This document shows positions 25,976-33,972 of a stretch of DNA of 64,000 nt, one piece after another. This DNA comes from Geoalkalibacter ferrihydriticus DSM 17813 (GTDB taxonomy: Bacteria; Desulfobacterota; Desulfuromonadia; Desulfuromonadales; Geoalkalibacteraceae): positions 681 through 64,680 of the forward strand of contig NZ_JWJD01000006.1 in the NCBI RefSeq assembly GCF_000820505.1. The letters are read 5' to 3'. A program made the translations under genes and the position numbers. Under the pieces are notes generated by a model that saw only the letters and a list, made by a program, of their open reading frames with translations, made no database searches and was not told the origin of the DNA. The number at the start of each line of letters is the position of its first letter. Position 1 is the stretch's first letter.

Positions 25976-26506
25976 TTATTTTTTTGCGCGAACTTTGATG
26001 CGGGGTTTGCCGTTCTCAACAACAACCCGAAATTCCACTTCCTTTTGCCCGAAGGTGGCGCGGATTTTTTCGCGCTGCTCACTAAGGAAACGGGCAACTT
26101 TTTCGCGTTCGAAGCCTTCACTGTTGCCGGTTGCTCGCAGTTGCTGAAGCAGGTTTTCCACCTCGTCGTCGGCGGGGGACCGCAGGGTTTGCGACTCCGG
26201 CGCGGTTTTGGGCGGGATTGTGCCGCCGCGAACGAAACGCCCCTCATCCATCAGCCGCAGGATGCGATCCCAGTAGCCGGCGTAGCTGTGAAAGCGGGTG
26301 GCAAGATTCTGGTACAGAAAGCGCAAATCCGTCTGCACGATGCGCCGATTTGCGAAATGGCGCAGGCTGCGCGCCAGTTTTTCCCGTTGTTTGATCGGTT
26401 CGCGTTTTTCAACACCGGCAAAGTAGCGCTCATAGAGAATTTGCAGGTCTTTCAACTCCTTTTCGATGGAGACCAGTTCCATGGCAATGTTTTTGCGTTC
26501 GCTCAT
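25976..26506 (-). CDS. MXAN_5187 C-terminal-like protein
   Basis: A 176-residue charged helical protein. The segment ELKDLQILYERYFAGVEKREP, then the NRRIVQTDLRFLYQNLATRFHSYAGYWDRILRLMDEG pattern matches a domain found in deltaproteobacteria and named after Myxococcus MXAN_5187; its function is unknown. A C-terminal strand pair (VEFRVVVENGKPRIKVRAKK) follows a Pro-rich gap. GGAGGG sits before ATG 26506, which I prefer to the longer frame from 26572. It heads the patatin/radical SAM unit. Confidence 0.7.
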   Translation of the reverse strand: MSERKNIAMELVSIEKELKDLQILYERYFAGVEKREPIKQREKLARSLRHFANRRIVQTDLRFLYQNLATRFHSYAGYWDRILRLMDEGRFVRGGTIPPKTAPESQTLRSPADDEVENLLQQLRATGNSEGFEREKVARFLSEQREKIRATFGQKEVEFRVVVENGKPRIKVRAKK

Positions 26507-26581
26507 CGGCCCTCCGTGCTTCAAATATAATGGAGCGCCTTCGGGAATGCAAAATAATTGAAGTTTTATCAAGTGATTGAA

Positions 26582-26733
26582 ACTCTGCCGTAACTATTCA
26601 GCTGCAATCCCCGGTCGCGCCTCAGGCCGTGGCGGTTGTGTGCCGCGGTGAATGTTTGAGCCGCCGGCGAGTTTTCACCGCAAGCGATACCGCCGCGACC
26701 TGCGCGGTGCATGCTGAACAGTTACACTCTGCC
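26582..26733. mobile_element. IS66-like MITE with 8-bp target site duplication
   Basis: The element is 26590-26725 (136 bp). Its ends are imperfect inverted repeats: GTAACTATTCAGCTGCA on the left, and GTAACTGTTCAGCATGCA reading inward from the right. The identical octamer ACTCTGCC lies directly outside on both sides (26582-26589 and 26726-26733). Ends starting GTAA plus an 8-bp duplication are features of the IS66 transposon family. The element has no coding capacity, so it would be mobilised in trans. It separates the MXAN_5187-like gene from the glmU promoter. Confidence 0.85.
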
Positions 26734-26750
26734 AAAGGCCGCTGCCGGCC

Positions 26751-26779
26751 TTGACGCATGCGGGACTTTGCATGATAAT
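26751..26779 (+). promoter_or_regulatory. Sigma-70-type promoter of glmU-glmS
   Basis: TTGACG (26751-26756), a 17-nt spacer and GATAAT (26774-26779). A small hairpin (AAGGCC 26735-26740 with GGCCTT 26747-26752) overlaps the -35 edge. The MITE ends 26 bp before the -35. Confidence 0.7.
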
Positions 26780-26814
26780 GAAAATCTTTTTGGCGTTTTA
26801 CCAAAGGAGGGTGT

Positions 26815-28197
26815 ATGAGCGAGCAGAAACGGGCGGCAGTGATCCTGGCGGCGGGCAAGGGGACCCGCATGAAATCCGATCGGGCCAAGGTTCTACACCC
26901 TTTGGCGGGCTTGCCTCTGGCGGCTTATCCTGCTCGTATCTCCCGTGCCTTGGGCTGTGATCCCGCCGTGCTGGTGGTCGGCCATCAGGCCGAAGAGGTT
27001 GAGCAAGCCCTGGCCGGAGAAGGTCTGGGTTTTGCTTTGCAGGAAGAACAACTCGGCACCGGCCATGCCTTGCTCTGTGCCGCATCCGCGTTGGAGGGAT
27101 TCCGCGGTGATCTGCTGCTCTTGTGCGGCGACGTGCCCCTGATCCGCCGCGAAACTCTGGAGCGCCTGCTCGCCTATCACGCCGCCGAGCAGGCGGCGGT
27201 CACCGTCCTTACCGCCGAGCTTGCAAACCCGAAGGGTTACGGGCGCATCGTGCGCGATGGCGCCGAAGTGCTGCGCATCGTCGAGGAAAAGGATGCTTCG
27301 CAGAAGGAAAAGCTCATTCGCGAGATCAACACCGGCCTCTACGTGTTCGCCGCGCCCTTTGTCTTTGAGGCTCTGCGCGGGGTGGGGCGCGACAACGCGC
27401 AAAACGAATACTATCTCACCGACGTTCTGGCCGCGGCGCGCGCCGCCGGGAAAAAGGTGCGTGCGCTCAGCGTCAGCGATCCGGCCGAAGCCATGGGCAT
27501 CAATGATCGTGCGCAACTGGCCGAGGCGGCGCGCATCATGCGCGAGCGCATCAACCTGGAGCACATGCTTGCCGGGGTGAGCCTGGTCGATCCGCAGAAT
27601 ACCTATATCGATGCCGGCGTCGATATCGCCCCCGACACCCTCATCCACCCCAACGTCCACCTGCGTGGTGCCACGCGCATCGGCACCGGCTGTGAAATCG
27701 AACCGGGCGCGGTCATCAGCGATTGCATCCTGGGTGAGGGCGTACACGTGAAAGCCGGTACGGTGATGAGTGAAGCGCACATCGGCGATGCCTGCACCCT
27801 CGGCCCCATGGCCCACCTGCGTCCCGGCACGGTACTCAAGGGTGGCAACAAGCTGGGCAACTTCGTCGAAACCAAGAAGGCCGTGCTCGACGAGAAAGCC
27901 CAGGCCAGCCACCTCACCTACCTCGGTGATGCCGAGGTCGGCAGGAACGTCAACATCGGTTGCGGCACCATTACCTGTAACTACGACGGTGTCAACAAGC
28001 ACAAGACCATCATCGAGGACGATGTCTTCGTCGGCTCCGACACCCAGTTCGTCGCTCCGGTGCGCATCGGCCGCGGCAGTCTCATCGGTGCCGGCTCCAC
28101 CATCACCAAGGACGTGCCTCCGGGCGCCCTGGCTCTCTCGCGCGCCGAGCAGAAGACCATCGAGGGCTGGGCGGATCGCAAACGCAAGAAGAAATAA
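26815..28197 (+). CDS. glmU: Bifunctional N-acetylglucosamine-1-phosphate uridyltransferase/glucosamine-1-phosphate acetyltransferase GlmU
   Basis: A 460-residue cytoplasmic enzyme making UDP-GlcNAc for peptidoglycan and lipopolysaccharide. The N-terminal pyrophosphorylase domain has the loop LAAGKGTRMKSDRAKVLHPLAG, and GDVPLI; residues from about 255 form the left-handed beta-helix acyltransferase with hexapeptide repeats, ending in the catalytic NIGCGTITCNYDGVNKHKT region. GGAGGG precedes the ATG. glmS follows, so the two steps of amino-sugar activation form one transcription unit. Confidence 0.97.
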   Translation: MSEQKRAAVILAAGKGTRMKSDRAKVLHPLAGLPLAAYPARISRALGCDPAVLVVGHQAEEVEQALAGEGLGFALQEEQLGTGHALLCAASALEGFRGDLLLLCGDVPLIRRETLERLLAYHAAEQAAVTVLTAELANPKGYGRIVRDGAEVLRIVEEKDASQKEKLIREINTGLYVFAAPFVFEALRGVGRDNAQNEYYLTDVLAAARAAGKKVRALSVSDPAEAMGINDRAQLAEAARIMRERINLEHMLAGVSLVDPQNTYIDAGVDIAPDTLIHPNVHLRGATRIGTGCEIEPGAVISDCILGEGVHVKAGTVMSEAHIGDACTLGPMAHLRPGTVLKGGNKLGNFVETKKAVLDEKAQASHLTYLGDAEVGRNVNIGCGTITCNYDGVNKHKTIIEDDVFVGSDTQFVAPVRIGRGSLIGAGSTITKDVPPGALALSRAEQKTIEGWADRKRKKK

Positions 28198-28213
28198 TCA
28201 GCTATCCCCGGCG

Positions 28214-28282
28214 AGGGCGCACAGCGGTGCGCCCCTACGGAAAACCGAATTGACATCGTAGGGACGCACCGCTGTGCGCCCT
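28214..28282. repeat. 26-bp inverted repeat between glmU and glmS
   Basis: The arms 28214-28239 and 28257-28282 are reverse complements with a single mismatch, and each contains an internal palindrome (GCGCACAGCGGTGCGC). The sequence type (GGGCGCACAGCGGTGCGCCC with CCTACG) is a REP-like palindrome seen in many genomes. In the mRNA it would form a large hairpin between the two cistrons. Confidence 0.9.
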
Positions 28283-28311
28283 GATTTTCGGCACCACAAA
28301 AGGATCAGATC

Positions 28312-30141
28312 ATGTGCGGAATCGTCGGTTACCTCGGCCACCAGCAGGCCTCTCCCATCATTGTCGAAGGCTTGCGCCGCCTTGAGTACCGCGGCTACGA
28401 TTCGGCGGGCATCGCCACCCTCAACGGCGGGCGCATCGAGATTCGCCGTGCCCAGGGCAAGCTGATCAATCTGGAAAACCAGCTGCGCGAGCGCCCGGTG
28501 GTGGGCAGCCTCGGTATCGGCCACACGCGCTGGGCTACCCACGGCCGTCCCTCGGAAATCAACGCCCATCCGCACAAGGCCGGCGGCATCGTCGTCGTTC
28601 ACAACGGCATCATCGAGAACTATCTCGATCTCAAGGACAGCCTGCGCGAGCGCGGCCACAGCTTCAAGTCCGAAACCGACACAGAGATCATCTCCCATCT
28701 GGTGGAAGAGCACTACAAGATCAACGGCGATCTGGTCACGGCGGTGCGCGCCGCCCTCAAGGAAGTGCGCGGCGCCTATGCGGTGGCTATCATCTGTGAG
28801 CAGGAGCCCGACAAGCTGGTTGCCGCCAAGCTCGGCTCACCCCTGGTGGTCGGCCAGGGACAGGGCGAGAATTTCGTCGCCTCGGACATTCCGGCCATGC
28901 TGTCCCACACCCGCGAGATGATTTTCCTCGAAGACGGCGAGATGGTGATCGTCGACGGCGCCGGTCTGCATTTTACCGATCTGGTCGGAAATCCCCTGGA
29001 AAAAACGCCCAAAACCATTACCTGGACGCCGCTCATGGCGGAAAAAGGCGGCTACCGCCACTTCATGCTCAAGGAAATCTACGAGCAGCCCCGCGCTCTT
29101 GCCGATACTTTGGCTGGACGCATCCGCGAGGAGCAGGGGGATATCTATCTGGAAGATCTGGCCCTGAGCGATGCGCAATTGCGCGCCGTCAGCAAGCTCA
29201 ACATCGTTGCTTGCGGAACCTCCTGGCACGCGGCGCTGGTCGGAAAATTTCTCATCGAAAAACACGCGCGCCTGCCCGTCGAGGTCGATATCGCCAGCGA
29301 ATTCCGTTACCGCGATCCCATCATCACTCCCGATACCCTGACCCTGCTCATCAGCCAGAGCGGCGAGACAGCCGATACCCTGGCGGGTCTGCGCGAGGCC
29401 AAGGGCAAGGGCGGCAAGGTGGTGGCCGTCTGCAACGTGCTTGATTCCTCCATCGCCCGCGAAAGCCACGGCGTCATCTACACCCATGCCGGCCCGGAAA
29501 TCGGCGTCGCCTCGACCAAGGCCTTCACCACTCAGCTGGTGGCCCTGGTGCTCTTGGCCCTCAAGCTCGGCCGGGTGCGCGGTTTTCTGGATGCCGACGG
29601 TTGCCGTGCCCTGACCGACGAGTTGGTTAAGCTGCCGCGCAAGATCGAGGAAGCCCTGGAGCAGGACGAGGCCATCGAAGAGGTGGCGCGACTCTACATG
29701 AATGCGAGCGATTTTCTCTACCTGGGGCGCGGCAATCAGTATCCCATTGCCCTCGAAGGGGCACTCAAGCTCAAGGAAATCTCTTATATCCACGCCGAAG
29801 GCTATCCGGCCGGCGAAATGAAGCACGGCCCCATCGCCCTCATTGACGAGAATCTGCCGGTGGTGGTGCTGATTCCCAACAACGACACCCGCGAAAAAGT
29901 CATCTCCAACATGCAGGAGGTGCGCGCCCGCGCCGGAAAAGTGATTGCCGTCACCGACCGTGACGATCCCCTGGTGCGCGACAACGCCGATCAGGTGCTG
30001 CTTTTCCCGAGCATCTGCGATGACCTGATGCCGGTGATGCTGTCGGTGCCCATGCAACTGCTTGCCTACCACATCGCGGTGCTCAAGGGCACCGATGTGG
30101 ATCAGCCGCGCAATCTGGCCAAGAGTGTGACGGTGGAGTAG
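28312..30141 (+). CDS. glmS: Glutamine-fructose-6-phosphate aminotransferase (isomerizing) GlmS
   Basis: A 609-residue enzyme producing glucosamine-6-phosphate. The class II glutaminase domain starts with the nucleophile Cys2 ([10 protein letters not shown]) and has [15 protein letters not shown] and HNGIIENY; the C-terminal half has two SIS isomerase domains ([17 protein letters not shown]) and ends [13 protein letters not shown]. No glmS ribozyme is expected or visible. An AAAAGGA site precedes the ATG. Cotranscribed with glmU through the large inverted repeat. Confidence 0.97.
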   Translation: MCGIVGYLGHQQASPIIVEGLRRLEYRGYDSAGIATLNGGRIEIRRAQGKLINLENQLRERPVVGSLGIGHTRWATHGRPSEINAHPHKAGGIVVVHNGIIENYLDLKDSLRERGHSFKSETDTEIISHLVEEHYKINGDLVTAVRAALKEVRGAYAVAIICEQEPDKLVAAKLGSPLVVGQGQGENFVASDIPAMLSHTREMIFLEDGEMVIVDGAGLHFTDLVGNPLEKTPKTITWTPLMAEKGGYRHFMLKEIYEQPRALADTLAGRIREEQGDIYLEDLALSDAQLRAVSKLNIVACGTSWHAALVGKFLIEKHARLPVEVDIASEFRYRDPIITPDTLTLLISQSGETADTLAGLREAKGKGGKVVAVCNVLDSSIARESHGVIYTHAGPEIGVASTKAFTTQLVALVLLALKLGRVRGFLDADGCRALTDELVKLPRKIEEALEQDEAIEEVARLYMNASDFLYLGRGNQYPIALEGALKLKEISYIHAEGYPAGEMKHGPIALIDENLPVVVLIPNNDTREKVISNMQEVRARAGKVIAVTDRDDPLVRDNADQVLLFPSICDDLMPVMLSVPMQLLAYHIAVLKGTDVDQPRNLAKSVTVE

Positions 30142-30163
30142 GAGGGGAAAGGGGGGGCAATGC

Positions 30164-30448
30164 ATGAAATATCAAGATCTGCAACGAGCCCTGGACGTCT
30201 TCTGCCTGTCCGAGCGGGCCACCCTCAAGGAGATCAAGGCGCGCCACCGCGCCTTGGTCAAGCGCTGCCATCCCGATGCCGGCGCGGCCGATGCGGAACG
30301 TATCCGCGAGGTCAATGAAGCCTACCGAGTGCTGACTGCCTATTGCGGAAATTATCAATTCTCCTTCTCCCGTGAAGAATTTCTCCGCCAGGATCCCGAC
30401 GAGTGGTTCCGTCATCAGTTCGGCAAAGACCCCATCTGGGGCGGCTGA
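30164..30448 (+). CDS. Small J-domain protein
   Basis: A 94-residue protein that is little more than a J domain: helix II ATLKEIKARHRALVKRC, the HPD motif at residues 36-38, and helix III IREVNEAYRVLTAYC. The tail has aromatic and charged residues but no Gly/Phe-rich or zinc-finger region. It should stimulate a DnaK-type Hsp70. It follows glmS by 22 nt and may be read through from it; a conserved functional link to amino-sugar synthesis is not known to me. Confidence 0.85.
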   Translation: MKYQDLQRALDVFCLSERATLKEIKARHRALVKRCHPDAGAADAERIREVNEAYRVLTAYCGNYQFSFSREEFLRQDPDEWFRHQFGKDPIWGG

Positions 30449-30579
30449 ATTCTTGTCTCAGAAATAACCTTCTCTCCTGGTTGCTTGCCCATCTCCCTGC
30501 CCGGTGCGTGAAAAAACCCACAAGTTTCATTCAAGCATCAAATTGGGAGACGGCAAGCAAGCAAGCGAAAATGATTATT

Positions 30580-30972
30580 TCAGCTTTCCGCGCTTTTTGC
30601 TTCGGCCCCCATTTTTCGGTACTGCTTGACCGCCGCCCGCAGCGCACCGGCCGCCAGATTGGAGCAGTGCATTTTCTCCGGCGGCAGCCCATCGAGAGCC
30701 GCGGCAATGCTTTTTTCCGTGATCAGCATCAGCACCTCGTCGAGGGTTTTGCCCATGGCCATTTCGCTGGCGACCGACGAGGTGGCGATGGCCGCGCCGC
30801 AGCCGTAGATCTTGTATTTGATGTCGCGGATGCGATCCTCCTCGATCTTGAGGAAAATCAGCAGACCGTCACCGCAACCGGGATCGCCCGCCTGGACCAC
30901 AACGTTGGCATCGTCGATTACCCCGACATTGCGGGGGTTGGCGAAATGATCCATGACTTTTGGGGAATACAT
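30580..30972 (-). CDS. IscU/NifU N-terminal-like Fe-S scaffold protein
   Basis: A 130-residue scaffold with the three conserved Cys in their usual contexts: GDPGCGDGL, YGCGAAIATSS and EKMHCSNLAAGALR. The start MYSPKVMDHFANPRNVG is the classic IscU/NifU N-terminus. It would assemble or deliver [2Fe-2S]/[4Fe-4S] clusters. Unlike an isc operon, no cysteine desulfurase is beside it; instead it ends a minus-strand unit with DUF134, a BASS transporter and a NifX-like protein. An accessory role in cluster or metal-cofactor supply to that unit is inferred. Confidence 0.9.
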   Translation of the reverse strand: MYSPKVMDHFANPRNVGVIDDANVVVQAGDPGCGDGLLIFLKIEEDRIRDIKYKIYGCGAAIATSSVASEMAMGKTLDEVLMLITEKSIAAALDGLPPEKMHCSNLAAGALRAAVKQYRKMGAEAKSAES

Positions 30973-30994
30973 AGACCGCTCCTCTTCAGAAAAA

Positions 30995-31297
30995 TCAATC
31001 CTCTTCGCCGTCGGCAGCGATGATCAGGGCGCGTCCCTCAGCAAGAGCCTCGATGATCTTTTTGCGGCCGCTTGCCGTCAAGCGCTGCACGGTGCCGCGC
31101 GAAACCCCCAGGCGCTCACCAGCCTGCTCCTGGGTCATCCCCTCGCCGTCGCACAGATGCAGAGCGTCGAATTCATCATGATCCAGATAGATTTTCTCCA
31201 AATCCCGCATAGGGGTTCCCGCGGGCTTGAAGACCGAGCCATCGGGCGGGTGATGGGGACAGGCGCAGTTGCGTGGCTTTCTGGGACGTGGCGACAT
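30995..31297 (-). CDS. DUF134 (UPF0251) helix-turn-helix protein
   Basis: A 100-residue predicted DNA-binding protein. The N-terminus has Cys/His (NCACPHHPP) that may bind a metal or cluster; the middle matches DUF134 (MRDLEKIYLDHDEFDALHLCDGEGMTQEQAGERLGVSRGTVQRLT), a sigma-like HTH. Members occur next to NifX/MTH1175-like genes in archaea and deltaproteobacteria, as here. It may regulate this divergent region, but the target is unproven. Confidence 0.85.
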   Translation of the reverse strand: MSPRPRKPRNCACPHHPPDGSVFKPAGTPMRDLEKIYLDHDEFDALHLCDGEGMTQEQAGERLGVSRGTVQRLTASGRKKIIEALAEGRALIIAADGEED

Positions 31298-31307
31298 GCT
31301 GTTCTCC

Positions 31308-32336
31308 TCAGGCTGATTGACGCTCGGGCGGCGCGGCGCCGAACACCCGCGGAGTGAATTTGACGTACCAGGCAGCCGATTGCACTTGGATGATGTAGGC
31401 CAGGGCGATCACCAGCGCGGCTTCGGAACCTGCCGGCCCAAAAGCGTTGATGGCTACCGCCAGGGCGATGGAGAGATTGCGCATCACCGTGCCGTAGACC
31501 AGAGCGATGGCGTCGCCGCGCGGCAGCAGGCTTTTGCCCACCAGGGTGCTGAGCAGGTAGTTAAAGGCATAAAGAATGAGCAACGGCACGAAAATCACCA
31601 GCAACTGCTCGGGGCGCGCGGCGATGGCTTCGGCCTTGAGAGCGATGGCGATGAATACGATGCCCAGTACCCCGATGGTGGAAATCCCGGGAAAGCGCGG
31701 CGCCAGGTGTTGCTGAAACTCCGGCAAACCAAAGCGCCGCACCAGGATGCGCTGGGTGGCGTAGCCCGCGACCATGGGCAAAAAGACGATGAGGACGATC
31801 TGCTGAAAAACGCTCAGCAGATCGACGTCCACCGCCGCCCCCATCAATACCTGCACGTAAAAAGGCGTGGCCAGTGAGCCGAGAATCAGACCGATGACGG
31901 TCATTTTTACCGCCGCCGCCAGATTGCCTTTGGCAAAACCCGTCCAGGAGATGGTCATGCCGCTGGTCGGCACCAGAGCCGCCAGCAGCAGACCCAGCGC
32001 CATGAAGGGTCGGTCGGCAAAGAAGATCTTGCCCAAACCAAAGGCGACAAAGGGGATAACGGCGAAGTTGATGGCCTGTGTCAAAACCTGCGCCTTGGCG
32101 TCGCCACCCTCAAGAACCTGGCGGATTTTGAGGGTCACCATCATGGGGTAGACCATGAGAAAGGTAAACGGCAGGATCAGACTTTTGAGAAAGGCGGCGT
32201 CCACAATGACACCGAAAACAAACCCGACGAGCATCATGGCGGGGATGGCCAGAATCAGGTTCTGATTGAGTTTGGCGAGAATTTTCCACATGGTGTCTCT
32301 GCCGGCCTCTTTTTCAGTGGCTACAGCCATGGCCAT
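31308..32336 (-). CDS. Bile-acid:sodium symporter (BASS)/arsenic-resistance-like permease
   Basis: A 342-residue membrane protein with about ten TM helices. The sequence SLILPFTFLMVYPMMVTL, ALVPTSGMTISWTGFAKGN and YGTVMRNLSIALAVAINAFG places it in the BASS/Acr3 superfamily, often annotated as arsenic resistance. The Acr3-defining Cys in TM4 is absent here (Thr-Ser-Gly-Met instead), so arsenite efflux should not be assumed. The first ATG (32336) overlaps the end of the NifX-like gene by 23 nt, which suggests translational coupling; an internal ATG at 32291 is an alternative start. Confidence 0.8.
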   Translation of the reverse strand: MAMAVATEKEAGRDTMWKILAKLNQNLILAIPAMMLVGFVFGVIVDAAFLKSLILPFTFLMVYPMMVTLKIRQVLEGGDAKAQVLTQAINFAVIPFVAFGLGKIFFADRPFMALGLLLAALVPTSGMTISWTGFAKGNLAAAVKMTVIGLILGSLATPFYVQVLMGAAVDVDLLSVFQQIVLIVFLPMVAGYATQRILVRRFGLPEFQQHLAPRFPGISTIGVLGIVFIAIALKAEAIAARPEQLLVIFVPLLILYAFNYLLSTLVGKSLLPRGDAIALVYGTVMRNLSIALAVAINAFGPAGSEAALVIALAYIIQVQSAAWYVKFTPRVFGAAPPERQSA

Positions 32337-32694
32337 GACCGTGGCCCCCGCATACCTGCCCCGGAGTCAGTTCTAGAAGACTTGCCTCATTGTACAGATC
32401 CAGATTGTCGGCGACGGTAGCGCCCTGGGCCTGATAAACCTTAAGACCCGCCTGGCGCAGGCCGCTCAAGGCTCCAGCACCGATGCCGCCGACCACGATG
32501 GCCTCGACGGTCTCGCCCCCCAGGGCCTTGAGCGGGCTACACGCGCCGTGCTGGTGGTGCAGGTCACGGTTGGCGAGTTCACGCACTTCCTGAGTTTCGC
32601 TGTCGACCAGAACGAACAGGGGCGCCGAGCCGAAATGACCGTACACGGGGCTGTCCAGGCCTGCATTGTGTTCTACGGGAAAGCAGAGTTTCAT
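32314..32694 (-). CDS. NifX/NifB-type dinitrogenase-cofactor-domain protein (MTH1175-like)
   Basis: A 126-residue protein with the NifX/NafY fold: MKLCFPVEHNAGLDSPVYGHFGSAPLFVLVD, VVGGIGAGALSGLRQAGLKVYQ, ending in a His/Gly tail (GHGHGHGCSH) suited to metal binding. Family members bind Fe-S or Fe-Mo precursors. No nitrogenase genes are in view, so it is an orphan family member. GGAGGAAC precedes the ATG at 32694. It heads the minus-strand unit, opposite DUF5320-PadR. Confidence 0.85.
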   Translation of the reverse strand: MKLCFPVEHNAGLDSPVYGHFGSAPLFVLVDSETQEVRELANRDLHHQHGACSPLKALGGETVEAIVVGGIGAGALSGLRQAGLKVYQAQGATVADNLDLYNEASLLELTPGQVCGGHGHGHGCSH

Positions 32695-32714
32695 GGTGTT
32701 CCTCCTTAGTTGTT

Positions 32715-32730
32715 TTGTGCATAAGCACAA
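32715..32730. promoter_or_regulatory. Palindrome TTGTGC-N4-GCACAA before the NifX-like gene
   Basis: A perfect 6-bp inverted repeat with loop ATAA lies 21 bp before the NifX-like start. It shares the GTGCA/GCAC core with the palindrome at 32815-32833 on the other side of the divergent region. Confidence 0.55.
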
Positions 32731-32787
32731 TATAGGCTGTTTCATTCAAAAGTCAATATGCAATTTCCGCATTTTTTTTGGGGAATC

Positions 32788-32833
32788 TTGACAGGGAAAA
32801 TTTCCTTGGTAGTGTAGGTGCAAGTTGCACCTA
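32788..32833 (+). promoter_or_regulatory. TTGACA promoter and 9-1-9 operator before the DUF5320-PadR genes
   Basis: TTGACA at 32788-32793 is a consensus -35. The perfect inverted repeat TAGGTGCAA-G-TTGCACCTA (32815-32833) covers the -10 to +1 region, the position of a repressor site. PadR-family repressors commonly bind palindromes in their own promoter, so the nearby PadR gene is the leading candidate. Confidence 0.7.
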
Positions 32834-32860
32834 TTAACCCTAAACGGAAAGGAAATGCAC

Positions 32861-33115
32861 ATGCCAGGGAGAAACGGAACGGGACCCTTGGGTCAGGGGT
32901 CGGCAAGCGGTAGAGGCTGGGGAGTTTGCAGCGGACGTGAGGCGGAAACCGAGGCTTGGCGATCCGGAGGGAATCGCTTCCTGGGCAGGGGCTTGGGCCA
33001 GGGTCGGAGGCTGAATTGTCGTCGTGGCGTTGAAGGAGCTGGCCTTCGGAATGAAATCGCGCGCCTGGGAAAAATCCTAACCGGCCTCAAGGGTCGCCAG
33101 GACCAGAATAGCTAG
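32861..33115 (+). CDS. DUF5320 family small Gly-rich protein
   Basis: An 84-residue protein with the family start MPGRNGTGPLGQGSASGRGWGVC and a C-terminal helical coiled segment (LRNEIARLGKILTGLKGRQ). DUF5320 proteins are of unknown function and usually occur with NifX/NifB-domain genes, as here across the divergent promoter. Met at 32861 has an AAGG ribosome site at good spacing and gives the canonical start; 32855 is too close. Confidence 0.8.
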   Translation: MPGRNGTGPLGQGSASGRGWGVCSGREAETEAWRSGGNRFLGRGLGQGRRLNCRRGVEGAGLRNEIARLGKILTGLKGRQDQNS

Positions 33116-33152
33116 CCTGCGGAAGGTCTCTCGGAGAAAGAAAGGACAACAA

Positions 33153-33560
33153 ATGCCGCGCGGTTCCTGTCATCGCCACGGGCCCAAGCAGCCCTGCACC
33201 TGCGCCATGGGTAATCTCTATCGCTTCATTGAGCCGGTGGTGCTGTTTTTGCTGCGGGAAAAACAAGGGTCTTATGGCTATGAGCTTGTCGGAGAGTTGC
33301 AGGCGCACGCCCTGACCGACACACGCATTGAAAAAGGCGCGCTTTACCGCACCTTGCGCGCCTTGGAAGACAATGGCCATGTCGTGTCCAATTGGGAAAC
33401 CACCGGCGCGGGACCTGCGCGGCGTCATTATCAACTGACCTCCTCCGGCGCCAGGCACCTGGAGGAATGGGCAGAAGTGCTCGACAACCTGGCGCGTTCC
33501 ATGACCCATTTCGTGGGTGAAATTCGCGATCGGGGACGAGGCGGCACCGAGAGAGGCTGA
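33153..33560 (+). CDS. PadR-family transcriptional regulator
   Basis: A 135-residue winged-helix repressor: IEPVVLFLLREKQGSYGYELVGELQ, KGALYRTLRALEDNGHVVSNWE and RRHYQLTSSGARHLEEW are PadR hallmarks. The N-terminus (CHRHGPKQPCTC) has four Cys/His beyond the family core and may bind a metal or cluster, which would suit a metal-linked operon. Likely target: the paired palindromes between 32694 and 32861. Confidence 0.88.
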   Translation: MPRGSCHRHGPKQPCTCAMGNLYRFIEPVVLFLLREKQGSYGYELVGELQAHALTDTRIEKGALYRTLRALEDNGHVVSNWETTGAGPARRHYQLTSSGARHLEEWAEVLDNLARSMTHFVGEIRDRGRGGTERG

Positions 33561-33575
33561 GAGTCGGTTTTTACA

Positions 33576-33957
33576 TCAGCGATTCAAGCGCCAATCGTAG
33601 TCTTTCCATACGATGCGCGCACCTCTGTCCTTGTACTTGACGAATTCGCGGGCATCCCCCGGGTCGAGATAGCGCAGCAGCGTTTGCAGGATGCCTTGAC
33701 GATCGCCGCCGAAATCCGGCTTATACCAGCGGAAGATGGGAGAGAGTTCCAGCAGATTTTTTTCCGGGACAATATTCACTTCCGCGCCGTTGATGAAGCC
33801 TTTTGCGGCAATTTCAAGCTGATTATCCAGATCCTCGGCCGTATAGAAGTTGATGGGCGGACAGCGGCCAGAGTTCGACCTTGGGGCCGGCAGCAACTTG
33901 CGCGGGAAGGGCGGTGACCAATAATAGGGCCAACAGCATGTTGATAGCGGATTTCAT
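33576..33957 (-). pseudogene. DUF547 protein remnant with internal deletion and frameshift
   Basis: The minus strand starts with an intact signal peptide (ATG 33957, MKSAINMLLALLLVTALPAQ then VAAGPKVELWPL). Out of frame with it, from about 33885, comes the last third of a DUF547 protein: RCPPINFYTAEDL, ELSPIFRWYKPDFGG, and the typical end KDYDWRLNR. The two parts are in different frames (33957 and 33896 are 61 nt apart) and the roughly 150 residues between them are gone. DUF547 proteins recur near arsenosugar genes, so this is probably a decayed member of the same cluster. Confidence 0.75.
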
Positions 33958-33972
33958 GACGGACTGTCCTTT

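Noticed and set aside
28198-28311. glmS ribozyme in the glmS leader
   Set aside because: The sequence is a simple REP-like inverted repeat; the conserved glmS ribozyme core is absent, and the ribozyme is known from Gram-positives.
31308-32336. Calling the BASS permease an Acr3/ArsB arsenite efflux pump
   Set aside because: The diagnostic TM4 Cys is replaced; genomic proximity to arsenic genes is suggestive but not sufficient.
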